Notes: generated by a model not told the origin, from the letters alone. 64,000 bases of DNA from Bacteroidales bacterium MB20-C3-3 (GCA_035609245.1 CP141202.1:1984001-2048000), one strand, 5' to 3'; shown: positions 23,438-33,304, numbered from the stretch's first letter. Program-made: numbers and translations.

Positions 23438-26347
23438 ATGATTGTCTTCAGGAGATTTCTCAAAAATATTCTGCTCTTAATTCTTGTTTTAACACAGGCT
23501 TCTGTTCTATCCTATTCACAGGAGGAGTCCTATGAATTTGACGAATTATCGGTCTTCCTCTCAATCCCCAGAGTGGGCTCTGCCGAGGTTCCTGCGGCAA
23601 TTAAAAACAGTGAGGCCTACCTCTCGGTAACGGACCTCTTCACATATCTCAAAATAAAAATTGATTACACACCGGGTTTTGATGAGGTGACAGGATTCAT
23701 TGTCTCCCCGGATGCTCAGTACATAATATCAAGACCGGGGAATAAAATTATTTACCAAAAAAAGGAGTATCAGTTAACATCTGAGGACTTTATCCGGACA
23801 GAGAGCTCTCTCTATATAAGGGCAAAGGTCTTTGGGGATGTCTTTGGACTGGGAATGTCATTTAATTTTCGCTCCCTGTCGGTTACTCTTAATACTCAGG
23901 TTGAACTACCAATTATCAGGGAGATAAGGCTGGAGGAGATGCGGAAAAACATAAGCAAGATTCAGGATGATGTCACCCCTGATACCACTTACAGGATGAA
24001 GAGGTCGCTTATTCATGCCGGCAACTTCGACTGGAATGTGAACTCAAACCAGCAGATTGGGGGAAATGTGAGCACAAGGTTTAATGTAAGAGCGGGAACT
24101 CAGTTATTGGGAGGTGAAGCTAATTTCACACTGAATTTTGATACAGATAATCCATTTGACCTGAGACAGCAGGACTATTTATGGCGCTATGCCAACAATA
24201 ACAATAAGGTTATAAGGCAGCTTACACTGGGAAGAGTCTCCTCATCCGGGAAGGTGAGCCTGGGTGCTCCGCTTGTTGGTGCCCATATAACAAATGCACC
24301 CACTACATACCGCCGCTCTTTCGGCACATATATACTAAGCGATATGACGGAGCCGGGGTGGATGGTGGAGCTGTATGTAAACAATATTCTTGTTAACTAT
24401 ATGCAGGCCGATGCCTCCGGCTTCTTTAGCTTTGAGGTTCCTCTGGTATATGGCGAGACCAATGTTAAATTGCAGTTTTACGGTCCTTACGGCGAAGAGA
24501 GGTCTGAGGACAGGATACTCTCAATACCATTTAATTTCCTTCCTAAAGGGACATTGGAATATAACCTTACTGCGGGTGTAACAGAGGACTCACTTATGGC
24601 TAAATATGCGAGGGCAGATATTAATTATGGTTTTGGAAGAAGCCTTTCAGGAGGGGCAGGGGTGGAATTTTATTCAGCCCTCTCTGAAAATAAATTTATG
24701 CCTTATGTAAGATCTTCGTTGAAGATTCTGCCGGAGATGCTTCTAAATGCAGAATATGTCTATAAGGTTAAGTTTGAGTCTGTTCTAAGTTACAGAATTG
24801 CCAAAAATCTTAACATTGAGTTAAATTATCTCAAATATAACAAAGACCAGAAGGCATTCCCAACGAGCACTCTGGAGGAGAGAAAAGTATCTCTGGCTCT
24901 TCCTATAAGAGGCAAAAGCTTCTCTATGTTTGCAAGAGTGGCTGCAATGCAGCTGATTCTGCCAAATGCAAATACCTTTGCAACTGAGATGGTTCTCTCC
25001 GCAGGATTCAGAAGTTTTTCGGCAAACCTCTCTACGCAAGCAAGATTTTTTACGGGCTCTTCTCCCTTTGTTTACAGCGCCCTCTCAATGGCTTTCAGAC
25101 TACCCGCAGGGTTTATTGTAACTCCGCAAACGCAATTTAATTACACTTCAGGCTCTTTTGTCAATGCAAAGGTATCTGTTGACAAACAGTTCTCCAGAAT
25201 AGGATATGCTAACCTTTCATATGAGCAGAACTTCTCATCAAAAACATCAAATATTGAACTTGGAATGAGATTTGAACTATCGTTCGCAAGATTCTCTGTA
25301 AATGCAAGGAAGAGCGGCAAAAACTACTCATTCTCAGAATCTGCCGGGGGTGGTGTTATTGTTGATGCAAAGAACAAATATGTAGCTTTCAGAAACAGAG
25401 GTTCGGTAGGAAGAGGCGGAGCAATAATTATTCCGTTCCTTGACATAAACTGCAATGGAGTAATGGATGAAGGGGAGAGTGCAATCAGCGGTATATCTGC
25501 CAGGGTTAGTGGCGGTATTTCACAGTTTGACGAGAAGAGTTCAACAATCAGAGTTACAGATCTGGAGCCATATACTATTTATAATATAGAGGTTAGTGCC
25601 AGCTCAACAGAAAATATTTCGTGGCAGATTCCATTTAAGGTAATAGGGGTTGAGGCCGAACCAAACAAAATGAAGAGGGTTGAGATTCCTGTATTCCCGC
25701 TGGGAGAGGCCTCCGGTATGGTTAATATAAAGAGAGGGAAGTCAACTGAGCAGGGTCTGGGCAGAATTATTGTTAAGTTCTTCACCAAGGATGGTAACAT
25801 GATTAAGTCAGTTCTCTCAGAACCGGATGGCTACTACAGCTTCCTTGGTCTAAAACCGGGTGAGTACTACGCTTCTCTTGACTCTGTACAGATTGGCAAA
25901 CTTGAGATGGATGTCTCAGAAATGACTATTCCATTTACAATACAACCTTCATACGACGGAGACCTTGTTGGGGGGCTTGACTTCACTCTTCTGAAGGAGG
26001 AGGTTGCAGTTCCGCAGCCTGCCACACAACCGGCTCCACAACCATCTCCTCAGACGGTTCAGCAACAGACAGTTCAGCAACAGGCTATTCCGCAGCTGGC
26101 ACCAAAACCCGCTCAAATTGTAGGATTCAGAGTGCAGATCTATGCCTTTAATGTTCCTATGAGAGATAAAGAGGTACTGGCTAAAATTATGAGATTTGTG
26201 CCTGATTTAAAAATTGAGGAGATTAAGTACCCTGATGGGGTTTACAGATATGTTTCGCAATCTTTTGCTAATAGAGCAGAGGCTCAAAAGATAATCGGCT
26301 CCTTGAGGAGAATTGGTTATAAGGATACATTCATAAGGGAAGATTAA
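23438..26347 (+). CDS. Usher-like outer-membrane protein with C-terminal SPOR domain
   Basis: 969 residues. Order of parts: signal peptide (to about 28); periplasmic N-terminal domain (about 35-160); a long beta-barrel region (about 190-650) interrupted near 310-356 by an usher plug-like beta sandwich (VELYVNNILVNYMQADASGF, then VPLVYGETNVKLQFYGPYGEER); an SdrD/carboxypeptidase-like C-terminal part (DINCNGVMDEGESAI near 668, a calcium-loop type; EPDGYYSFLGLKPGEYY near 795); a Pro/Gln linker (about 858-892); and a SPOR domain (about 893-969, GFRVQIYAFN...). Ushers secrete and polymerise chaperone-bound subunits. SPOR domains bind peptidoglycan, so the pore may be anchored to the wall; this fusion is unusual. 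Confidence 0.75.
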   Translation: MIVFRRFLKNILLLILVLTQASVLSYSQEESYEFDELSVFLSIPRVGSAEVPAAIKNSEAYLSVTDLFTYLKIKIDYTPGFDEVTGFIVSPDAQYIISRPGNKIIYQKKEYQLTSEDFIRTESSLYIRAKVFGDVFGLGMSFNFRSLSVTLNTQVELPIIREIRLEEMRKNISKIQDDVTPDTTYRMKRSLIHAGNFDWNVNSNQQIGGNVSTRFNVRAGTQLLGGEANFTLNFDTDNPFDLRQQDYLWRYANNNNKVIRQLTLGRVSSSGKVSLGAPLVGAHITNAPTTYRRSFGTYILSDMTEPGWMVELYVNNILVNYMQADASGFFSFEVPLVYGETNVKLQFYGPYGEERSEDRILSIPFNFLPKGTLEYNLTAGVTEDSLMAKYARADINYGFGRSLSGGAGVEFYSALSENKFMPYVRSSLKILPEMLLNAEYVYKVKFESVLSYRIAKNLNIELNYLKYNKDQKAFPTSTLEERKVSLALPIRGKSFSMFARVAAMQLILPNANTFATEMVLSAGFRSFSANLSTQARFFTGSSPFVYSALSMAFRLPAGFIVTPQTQFNYTSGSFVNAKVSVDKQFSRIGYANLSYEQNFSSKTSNIELGMRFELSFARFSVNARKSGKNYSFSESAGGGVIVDAKNKYVAFRNRGSVGRGGAIIIPFLDINCNGVMDEGESAISGISARVSGGISQFDEKSSTIRVTDLEPYTIYNIEVSASSTENISWQIPFKVIGVEAEPNKMKRVEIPVFPLGEASGMVNIKRGKSTEQGLGRIIVKFFTKDGNMIKSVLSEPDGYYSFLGLKPGEYYASLDSVQIGKLEMDVSEMTIPFTIQPSYDGDLVGGLDFTLLKEEVAVPQPATQPAPQPSPQTVQQQTVQQQAIPQLAPKPAQIVGFRVQIYAFNVPMRDKEVLAKIMRFVPDLKIEEIKYPDGVYRYVSQSFANRAEAQKIIGSLRRIGYKDTFIRED

Positions 26348-27709
26348 CTACTCCTGTTCAAGTTTGTATTTCTCAATCTTGGCGTTAAGAGTAGGTCTCG
26401 TAATTTCAAGTATTCTTGAAGCCTCAATCTTGTTCCATCTTACCTCGTCAAGAACTCGTTTAATGTAATCCTTTTCAATATCGGCAAGACTTCTGAGTTC
26501 AAACTTCTGGTTGAACTCCTGAGATCCCTCAGTTGCCCTTTGATTAATCTTTATATTTTCAACCTCAAGTACATCATTCTTTGACATCACAATCGCCTGC
26601 ATTATGGTGTTTTCAAGCTCTCTCACATTCCCCGGCCAAGTGTGCTGCTGAAGCATTTCTATTACGCCGTCCCCTATCTTAGTAACATTTTTATTGAATC
26701 TTTTGTTCAGTTTTGTAAGGAAGTGGATGGTGAGATCCTTTATATCCTCTCTGCGCTCTCTAAGAGGTGGTAGCTGTACAGTAAATACCTTTAACCTGTA
26801 ATAGAGGTCCTCTCTGAATTTGCCCTCCTCAATCAGCTTTTCCAGTTTCTTGTTTGTTGCAGCAATAATCCTTGCCTGCATAGGGAGAGTTGTTTCGCCT
26901 CCAACTCTTTCAAATTCAAGTTCTTGAATAACGCGGAGAAGTTTTACCTGTGTGTTGGGGCTAATTTCAGAAATCTCATCTAGGAATATGGTTCCATCCT
27001 CTGCCAGTTCAAATTTTCCCTTTTTGGTCTTTAATGATCCCGTAAATGAACCCTTTTCGTGGCCAAAAAGTTCACTTTCCAGCAAAGTCTCAGTTAATGC
27101 ACTACAGTTAACAACCACAAGCGGTTTGTCTCTTGTTATACCTGAGTAGTGAATTAGTCTTGCAATTAGCTCTTTACCTGTTCCGGACTCCCCCTCAATA
27201 AGTATATTAACTTTATTAAGAGAGACCCTTCCTATATTTTTGAATATATCCTTTATCTGCGGAGACCTCCCAATAAGGATGTTCTCCTGTATTTTTTTGT
27301 CAATAGATATACCCTCTGTTAATACCTGGTCGTGTTTCTTGCTGCTGATTACAGAATTAAGTGCGCTGGCAACAACCTCTTTTAACTGAGGAGTGTTGAT
27401 TGGTTTCTCCAGAAAATCAAATGCACCCAGCTGGATGGATTTTATTATGAGAGCAATATCTCCAAATCCGGTAAGCATAATAACCGGAACTGCAGGCTGA
27501 AGGTTACGGATCTCTGAGAGAACTCTCAATCCATTCATAACAGGCATCTGATAATCAGTAAGAACAAGGTCCGGTTTGTTAGCTTTAAAGGACTCCAAAC
27601 CTTGAGCACCATCTTCAGCTTCAAATACTTCGTATCCGCTTCTGCTGAGAATTTCCCTGATTATTCGTCTGCTTATCTTATCATCTTCTACAACAAGAAT
27701 TTTTTCCAT
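26348..27709 (-). CDS. Sigma-54-dependent response regulator (NtrC family)
   Basis: 453 residues: receiver domain (1-120, acidic pocket and phospho-acceptor Asp52 in TDYQMP, with FLEKPI at its end), AAA+ sigma-54 activator domain (about 145-385, Walker A GESGTGKE, Walker B TIFLDEI, TWPGNVREL) and a Fis-type helix-turn-helix (about 410-450, NKIEASRILEITRPTLNAKI). The loop that contacts sigma-54 reads GSFTGS instead of GAFTGA. No cognate histidine kinase is adjacent. It converges on the usher gene with no spacer: the two stop codons abut at 26347/26348. Its -7 box lies just behind the mutB terminator. Confidence 0.9.
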   Translation of the reverse strand: MEKILVVEDDKISRRIIREILSRSGYEVFEAEDGAQGLESFKANKPDLVLTDYQMPVMNGLRVLSEIRNLQPAVPVIMLTGFGDIALIIKSIQLGAFDFLEKPINTPQLKEVVASALNSVISSKKHDQVLTEGISIDKKIQENILIGRSPQIKDIFKNIGRVSLNKVNILIEGESGTGKELIARLIHYSGITRDKPLVVVNCSALTETLLESELFGHEKGSFTGSLKTKKGKFELAEDGTIFLDEISEISPNTQVKLLRVIQELEFERVGGETTLPMQARIIAATNKKLEKLIEEGKFREDLYYRLKVFTVQLPPLRERREDIKDLTIHFLTKLNKRFNKNVTKIGDGVIEMLQQHTWPGNVRELENTIMQAIVMSKNDVLEVENIKINQRATEGSQEFNQKFELRSLADIEKDYIKRVLDEVRWNKIEASRILEITRPTLNAKIEKYKLEQE

Positions 27710-27733
27710 AAAATCAGCGCATTATATCGCATT

Positions 27734-27741
27734 CAAATATA
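27734..27741 (-). promoter_or_regulatory. -7 box (TATATTTG) for the response regulator
   Basis: On the minus strand TATATTTG lies 25 bases before the ATG, directly after the mutB terminator. A TTTG occurs only 16 bases further upstream, inside the terminator stem, so the -33 element is uncertain. Confidence 0.4.
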
Positions 27742-27742
27742 C

Positions 27743-27773
27743 GAAAAAAAGAGTCTGCAAATATGCAGACTCT
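27743..27773 (-). terminator. Strong Rho-independent terminator of mutB
   Basis: AGAGTCTGCA (27750-27759) and TGCAGACTCT (27764-27773) form a perfect 10-bp stem around AATA. On the minus strand seven T residues follow, so it ends the methylmalonyl-CoA mutase transcript 23 bases after the mutB stop. Confidence 0.92.
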
Positions 27774-27796
27774 CAAAAAGAATATTTATTTTTTTG

Positions 27797-29929
27797 TTAT
27801 TCGAACTTCTGCAGAAGCAGTTCCATAAGTTTAACAGAGGCTGCGGAAACAGATGTTCCCGGGCCAAATATTGCAACTGCTCCGGCTTTATAGAGTGCAT
27901 CATAGTCCTGTGCCGGGATTACACCACCCACAATAACCATAATATCCTCACGGCCAAGCTTTTTCAATTCGCTAACAATTTGCGGTACAAGAGTTTTATG
28001 ACCGGCTGCAAGAGAGGATACCCCTACAACATGCACATCATTCTCAACAGCCTGTTTTGCTGCCTCTTCAGGAGTCTGGAACAGCGGACCCATGTCCACA
28101 TCAAATCCACAATCGGCATAACCAGTTGCTACTACTTTTGCTCCGCGGTCGTGGCCGTCCTGGCCAAGTTTTGCAATCATAATACGAGGCTGGCGACCCT
28201 CTTTTTTAGCAAATTCAACAACAAGCGATTTTGCCTTTTCAAATTCGCTGTCGTTTTTAACTTCACTTGAGTAAACACCTGTATTCATACGAATTATTGC
28301 TTTGTACCTTCCGGCTACCTCTTCGCAGGCGTCAGAGATTTCGCCAAGTGTTGCGCGAACCTTTGCTGCCTCAATTGCAAGTTCCAGCAGGTTTCCTGTT
28401 TTATTGGCGGCTGCCTCTGTAATAGCTGCAAGAGCTGCCTTAACTTTAGACTCATCACGGTTTGCGCGAAGCTCTTTTAATCTTGCGATTTGAGATTCAC
28501 GAACCTTTGTGTTGTCAACATCCAGAATCTCAAGAGGATCTTCCTTGTCAAGTCTGTATTTGTTAATACCAACAATTGTATCAAGTTTAGAGTCAATTCT
28601 TGCCTGTTTACGGGCAGCTGCCTCCTCAATTCTGAGTTTAGGGATACCGGTCTCAATAGCCTTTGACATTCCGCCAAGCTTCTCAACCTCTTCAATATGG
28701 CTCCATGCCCTTTCAGCAATCTCTGCAGTAAGTTTTTCTACATAATATGAGCCTGCCCAAGGATCAAGGGACTTGGTTATATTGGTCTCTTCCTGAATAT
28801 AAATCTGGGTATTTCTTGCAATACGGGCAGAGAAATCTGTTGGAAGTGCAATAGCCTCGTCAAGTGCATTTGTATGGAGAGACTGAGTATGTCCCAGAGC
28901 TGCACCCATTGCTTCAATACAGGTTCTTGCAACATTGTTGAAAGGATCCTGCTCTGTAAGTGACCATCCTGAAGTTTGAGAGTGAGTTCTCAAAGAGAGG
29001 GACTTAGCATTCTTAGGATTGAACTGTTTTACAAGTTTTGCCCAGATCATCCTTGCTGCGCGCATCTTGGCAATCTCCATAAAGTGGTTCATGCCGATTG
29101 CCCAGAAGAAAGAGAGTCTTGGTGCAAACTGGTCTACATCCATTCCTGCTGCTATTCCGGTTCTGAGGTACTCTAGACCATCTGCAAGGGTGTATGCCAT
29201 CTCAATATCGCAGGTTGCACCTGCCTCCTGCATATGGTAGCCGGAGATTGATATAGAGTTGAATTTAGGCATGTTCTTGGCTGTGAAAGAGAAGATGTCA
29301 CCAATTATTCTCATTGAGAATTCAGGAGGATAGATATAGGTATTACGAACCATAAACTCCTTAAGAATGTCATTCTGAATTGTACCTGCCATCTCGTCAA
29401 GCTTTGCCCCCTGTTCCATCCCGGCTACAATGTAGAAGGCAAGAATAGGAAGAACAGCTCCGTTCATTGTCATTGAAACTGACATTTTATTTAGAGGAAT
29501 CTGGTCAAAGAGAACCTTCATATCTTCAACGCTGCAGATACTCACACCGGCCTTTCCGACATCTCCGACAACCCTTGGGTGGTCTGCGTCGTATCCACGG
29601 TGTGTGGCAAGGTCAAAAGCAACTGAGAGCCCTTTTTGACCTGATGCAAGGTTTCTGCGATAGAATGCATTTGACTCCTCAGCAGTTGAGAAGCCGGCAT
29701 ACTGGCGGATAGTCCACGGATTCATAACATACATTGTGCTGTATGGTCCGCGTAGGTAAGGAGGAATACCTGCAGCATAATTTAAATGCTCCAGCCCTTC
29801 AAGGTCTGCAGCAGAGTAAACATTTTTTACCCCTATCTGCTCCGGAGTCATCCACACGCTCTGCTCTCCCTTAGTCTGAGCAGTGCCTCCGGTATATTTT
29901 ATATCTGAAAAATTTGGACGCATAATCAA
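27797..29929 (-). CDS. mutB: Methylmalonyl-CoA mutase large subunit (B12-dependent)
   Basis: 710 residues. The N-terminal TIM-barrel domain has [20 protein letters not shown] (59-78, acyl-CoA tunnel) and [17 protein letters not shown]. The C-terminal cobalamin domain has the base-off signature [11 protein letters not shown] with the Co-coordinating His, then SSLAAGH and [10 protein letters not shown], ending in FGPGTSV. It interconverts succinyl-CoA and R-methylmalonyl-CoA in the propionate/succinate fermentation pathway of Bacteroidales. It begins 18 bases after mutA and ends before a strong terminator. The epimerase and decarboxylase of the pathway are not in this window, and no cobalamin riboswitch is seen upstream of the operon. 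Confidence 0.97.
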   Translation of the reverse strand: MIMRPNFSDIKYTGGTAQTKGEQSVWMTPEQIGVKNVYSAADLEGLEHLNYAAGIPPYLRGPYSTMYVMNPWTIRQYAGFSTAEESNAFYRRNLASGQKGLSVAFDLATHRGYDADHPRVVGDVGKAGVSICSVEDMKVLFDQIPLNKMSVSMTMNGAVLPILAFYIVAGMEQGAKLDEMAGTIQNDILKEFMVRNTYIYPPEFSMRIIGDIFSFTAKNMPKFNSISISGYHMQEAGATCDIEMAYTLADGLEYLRTGIAAGMDVDQFAPRLSFFWAIGMNHFMEIAKMRAARMIWAKLVKQFNPKNAKSLSLRTHSQTSGWSLTEQDPFNNVARTCIEAMGAALGHTQSLHTNALDEAIALPTDFSARIARNTQIYIQEETNITKSLDPWAGSYYVEKLTAEIAERAWSHIEEVEKLGGMSKAIETGIPKLRIEEAAARKQARIDSKLDTIVGINKYRLDKEDPLEILDVDNTKVRESQIARLKELRANRDESKVKAALAAITEAAANKTGNLLELAIEAAKVRATLGEISDACEEVAGRYKAIIRMNTGVYSSEVKNDSEFEKAKSLVVEFAKKEGRQPRIMIAKLGQDGHDRGAKVVATGYADCGFDVDMGPLFQTPEEAAKQAVENDVHVVGVSSLAAGHKTLVPQIVSELKKLGREDIMVIVGGVIPAQDYDALYKAGAVAIFGPGTSVSAASVKLMELLLQKFE

Positions 29930-29947
29930 TTTTTTAAATCATTACTA

Positions 29948-31807
29948 CTAAATACCCAGCTTTGCCTGATACTGTCTCAGGGTTTCAAGCACATTGCTCT
30001 TTACGCTTATGAAGTTTTCCACCCCTTTAGAGACTAGTTCATCTTTGCAAGATGGCTCACCTGCTACAACCAGGATAGCTCTCTCTCCAAGGAGGTTCAT
30101 AATTTGAGGTACTGCCTCAGCATACTCCTCGTCAGAAGAGCAAGCAACAACTATATCGGCATTTGCATCCATAGCAGCTTTTACTCCCTCTTCAACCGAT
30201 GAGAATCTGGTATTGTCAACAACTTCAAATCCTGCGACAGCAAAGAAATTGCTTGAGAATTGAGCTCTTGCCCTGCAGAATGCGAGGTTGCCAAATGTAA
30301 GCATAAAGGCCTTTGGAGTTTTTCCGCTGGTCTCTGTAGCAAATCTGAGGGCTTCAAAAGCCTGTGCACCACGGTATTTTTCAAGTGGCTCGGCAATAGG
30401 ATTCTGACTTACGCACTTATTTGCACCGCGGGTTACAACATCGTGGGTAATATCTTTATCGGCTCTCTCTGTGAAGTTTGGATATTGATTAGTTCCAACA
30501 AAAATCTCTCTTCTTGTGGCAATATTAAGATCCCTTTTGGCTGTAGTAGCTTTAATCTCGGACTGGATATAACCTGCCTTAAATGCCTCGGTGTATCCGC
30601 CCCTCTCCTCAACTGAACGGAAAAGCTTCCAGCTCTGCTCAGCAATAGAGTCTGTAAGACTCTCAATATAGTATGATCCTGCAGCAGGGTCAGCGATTTT
30701 ATCAAAGTGAGACTCCTCTTTAAGGATAATCTGAAGGTTTCTGGCAATTCTGTTGCTGAACTCAGACGGCTCACGGTACTGATAGTCAAAAGGAAGAACT
30801 TCAAGTGAATCAACTCCTGCAAGTGATGCACTCATAGCCTCTGTGGTTGCCCTTAACATATTTACATATGAATCGTAAACTGTCTGGTTCCACTGACTGG
30901 TTACTGCATGAACGCTAATCTTCTTGTTCTCGTCATTTTTAACTCCGTAAGAGTCAGTGATGGTTGCCCAAAGAAGTCTGGCTGCACGGAATTTTGCAAT
31001 CTCCATAAAGTAGTTTGCCCCTACAGAGAGGGTGAACTTAATTTTTGAAGCTGCCTCGTCTGCGCTGAATCCAAGTTGAATAAGAGTATTCATATACTCA
31101 CTACCCATTGCAAGGGCAAAGCCAAGTTCCTGAACAATTGTTGAACCTGCGTCGTTAAATGCGTAGCCCTCAACACCAATAACTCTGATTCCGGGGAATT
31201 CTGAGGTAAGCTCCATGCTTTTGCGGTAGTTGTTCATATAGTTTGAACAGCAGAAGTTACCTGTGGTTGTAAGACTTCTAAGTGGGTCAAAGTCAAAAGA
31301 TGCTTTGATTTCGTTTGCTTTTACGCCTCTGCCAAGAGCAACAGCTATAAATGCTTCAATAACAGAAGGAGTTTCGCATGAGCATCCCTCAAAGTTAACT
31401 TCTGTCTTTGCGAGGTCAATCCCTTTTAGAAGTACCTCCATTTTATCTTTAGAAACAGATTTTGCACCATCTATGCAAAACCCTACTGACTCAACACCCT
31501 TTGCCAGACCATCAACAGCCTGTGCATTTGCTTTTTGAAAGCTTTCATGAGCACAGTAACCCTGACGAATCTTCCACTTGTTCTCGCTTACTGTTCCCCT
31601 TACAAAAGGAAACTCTCCGGGTGCTGACTCGAGATGTCTAAGCTTTTCAAGATCTTCTGCCCTGTAATAAGGACGGACAGAGAACCCCTCCATGGTCTTC
31701 CATACAAGCTTTTTCTCGTAGTCGGCTCCTTTTAGATCCTTGGTAATCACCTCTTCCCACTTTTCTGTGGAAACTGGTGAAAACTCATCAAATAATTTTT
31801 CTGCCAT
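29948..31807 (-). CDS. mutA: Methylmalonyl-CoA mutase small subunit
   Basis: 619 residues, homologous to MutB but degenerate. It keeps the barrel segments (FSVRPYYRAEDLEKL, RGTVSENKWKIRQGY, GANYFMEIAKFRAARLLW, DPAAGSYYIESLTD). The C-terminal cobalamin-like domain lacks the DxHxxG motif (LTFGNLAFCRARAQF stands in its place), as expected for the structural subunit. It forms the heterodimer with the mutB product. It is first in the two-gene operon, with a TACCTTTG -7 box upstream. Confidence 0.95.
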   Translation of the reverse strand: MAEKLFDEFSPVSTEKWEEVITKDLKGADYEKKLVWKTMEGFSVRPYYRAEDLEKLRHLESAPGEFPFVRGTVSENKWKIRQGYCAHESFQKANAQAVDGLAKGVESVGFCIDGAKSVSKDKMEVLLKGIDLAKTEVNFEGCSCETPSVIEAFIAVALGRGVKANEIKASFDFDPLRSLTTTGNFCCSNYMNNYRKSMELTSEFPGIRVIGVEGYAFNDAGSTIVQELGFALAMGSEYMNTLIQLGFSADEAASKIKFTLSVGANYFMEIAKFRAARLLWATITDSYGVKNDENKKISVHAVTSQWNQTVYDSYVNMLRATTEAMSASLAGVDSLEVLPFDYQYREPSEFSNRIARNLQIILKEESHFDKIADPAAGSYYIESLTDSIAEQSWKLFRSVEERGGYTEAFKAGYIQSEIKATTAKRDLNIATRREIFVGTNQYPNFTERADKDITHDVVTRGANKCVSQNPIAEPLEKYRGAQAFEALRFATETSGKTPKAFMLTFGNLAFCRARAQFSSNFFAVAGFEVVDNTRFSSVEEGVKAAMDANADIVVACSSDEEYAEAVPQIMNLLGERAILVVAGEPSCKDELVSKGVENFISVKSNVLETLRQYQAKLGI

Positions 31808-31849
31808 ATCTATTTATTTAATTATTGAAAGTTGCCAAAAATAATTCCG

Positions 31850-31857
31850 CAAAGGTA
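31850..31857 (-). promoter_or_regulatory. -7 box (TACCTTTG) for the mutAB operon
   Basis: On the minus strand TACCTTTG matches TAnnTTTG and lies 42 bases before the mutA ATG. No clear TTG is found 19-21 bases further upstream. Confidence 0.4.
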
Positions 31858-31936
31858 TAAATTCTTTTACTTCCTTTAAACCTTTTTCTTCCATATTAGT
31901 CCTAATAACAGAGAAACATTTAAAAACACAAGAAAG

Positions 31937-32389
31937 ATGAAAAAAATTGCTACAGTATTGGTAATGACGGCTATAGCCCTTACCTTAAGCGCGCAAGGGC
32001 AAAATATGGCAGTCAAAAGACAGGCAGAGGGATATATGAGAGCTAATCCAAGGGCCCTTAACACCCAGATGCTTTCAAACCTTACCACAGAACAACAGCA
32101 GAAGATTGAGAGCCTCAGATTGAAGCACCAGAAGGAGTCATTGCTGCTTGCAAATGAAATAAGGGAGAAGAGAGCTCAGCTTAGAACTCTTGAGCAGGTT
32201 GATAAACCAAACATGAAGGCCATTAATTCCAAAATTGATGAGATTTCTGATTTGCAAAACAAAAAGATGAAGTTAAATGCTGAGCACAAAAGCAAAGTAA
32301 GAGAGCAGCTTACAGATGAGCAGAGAGTTCAGTTTGATATGCGAAGCGGTAGAACAATTGAAATTCATCGTCAGTTCCGTAATCAGTAA
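31937..32389 (+). CDS. Spy/CpxP-like periplasmic helical protein
   Basis: 150 residues with a signal peptide (to about 20, ALTLSAQ). The mature part is almost entirely charged helix. It carries an LTTEQQQKIESLRLKHQKE segment near 49-67 and a second LTDEQRVQFD near 125-134, the paired LTxEQ pattern of the Spy/CpxP family. Family members act as periplasmic chaperones or stress sensors, some binding metals. No partner two-component system is adjacent; it stands alone between the divergent mutA and the convergent lptB, with a terminator after it. Confidence 0.72.
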   Translation: MKKIATVLVMTAIALTLSAQGQNMAVKRQAEGYMRANPRALNTQMLSNLTTEQQQKIESLRLKHQKESLLLANEIREKRAQLRTLEQVDKPNMKAINSKIDEISDLQNKKMKLNAEHKSKVREQLTDEQRVQFDMRSGRTIEIHRQFRNQ

Positions 32390-32417
32390 AAAAAAGTTTT
32401 AGTTTGTTTGAAAAGAG

Positions 32418-32450
32418 ATGGAGAGTGGCTATTTGCCTCTCTCCATTTTG
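32418..32450 (+). terminator. Terminator hairpin between convergent genes
   Basis: ATGGAGAG (32418-32425) and CTCTCCAT (32439-32446), with an inner GGC/GCC pair after one mismatch, form an 11-bp stem followed by TTTTG. The stem contains the last codons of lptB, so it may serve the Spy-like gene on the plus strand and possibly both directions. Confidence 0.6.
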
Positions 32451-33298
32451 TTTGCCCTCTCGCTGTAATCATTAATCTCTGCAGGCTCTGTTTCAGGTGC
32501 ATCAATTTTTATGGCTTTTGGAGCGTTTTCAGCTGAGATGTTTTTGGATTTCCCTCCTCTTGACTTCAGAACAGCCTTTCTAAGCTCAAAGTTTTCACCC
32601 AGATATTTCTTCCTAACCTCAGGATTATTAGCAAGTACCTCAGCAGTACCGCTTTCAAGGATGTTCCCCTCGTAAAGAAGATATGCTCTGTCTGTAATTG
32701 CAAGGGTTTCATGAACATTATGGTCTGTTATGATTATCCCTATATTTTTTGTTTTGAGATTTGCAATGATATGCTGGATATCCTCAACTGCTATAGGGTC
32801 AACTCCTGCAAAAGGCTCGTCAAGAAGAATGAATTTAGGATCAATTGCAAGTGCTCTCGCAATTTCACAACGCCTTCGCTCTCCGCCGGAGAGTTGTATC
32901 CCGTAGCTTTTTCTAACCTGATGAAGGCTGAACTCATCCAGCAGAACCTCCAGTCTCTCCATCCTCTCCTTTTTTGGGATATCGTGAAGCTCCATAACCG
33001 ACAGTATATTATCCTCCACGCTTAGTTTTCTGAATACCGATGCCTCCTGGGCCAGGTAGCCGAGCCCCTTCTGAGCCCTCTTAAACATAGGCAGTCCGGT
33101 AATCTCCTCGTTGTCCAGGTATATTCGGCCCTCATTAGGTTTAATCAGGCCTGTTATCATATAGAATGTGGTTGTTTTTCCGGCACCATTTGGTCCCAAA
33201 AGCCCCACAATCTCACCTTGCTCTACCTCTATTGAAACCCCTTTAACAACAGTCCGGGCTCCATATTTTTTGACCAGTTGGGTGCAATGCAGTCTCAT
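32429..33298 (-). CDS. lptB: LPS-transport ABC ATPase
   Basis: 289 residues. Walker [10 protein letters not shown] (about 35-43), Q-loop in YLAQEASVF, signature LSGGERRR, Walker [13 protein letters not shown] and the switch His in IITDHNVHE are complete. [11 protein letters not shown] and VEDIQHII are typical of LptB, the cytosolic ATPase that drives lipopolysaccharide extraction with LptF/LptG and LptC. The last 45 residues (from about 245) form a charged, low-complexity tail beyond the usual 240-residue enzyme. It starts 6 bases after the dnaX stop and is probably co-transcribed with it. LptF/G/C are not in the window. Confidence 0.9.
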   Translation of the reverse strand: MRLHCTQLVKKYGARTVVKGVSIEVEQGEIVGLLGPNGAGKTTTFYMITGLIKPNEGRIYLDNEEITGLPMFKRAQKGLGYLAQEASVFRKLSVEDNILSVMELHDIPKKERMERLEVLLDEFSLHQVRKSYGIQLSGGERRRCEIARALAIDPKFILLDEPFAGVDPIAVEDIQHIIANLKTKNIGIIITDHNVHETLAITDRAYLLYEGNILESGTAEVLANNPEVRKKYLGENFELRKAVLKSRGGKSKNISAENAPKAIKIDAPETEPAEINDYSERANKMERGK

Positions 33299-33304
33299 AT
33301 ATCT

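Noticed and set aside
27602-28270. A 222-codon plus-strand frame antisense to the response regulator and mutB.
   Set aside because: It crosses the mutB terminator and two well-supported genes and has no recognisable domain; it is a shadow frame.
31808-31936. A cobalamin riboswitch upstream of mutAB.
   Set aside because: Only about 130 bases separate mutA from the Spy-like gene and no B12-box-like sequence is visible.
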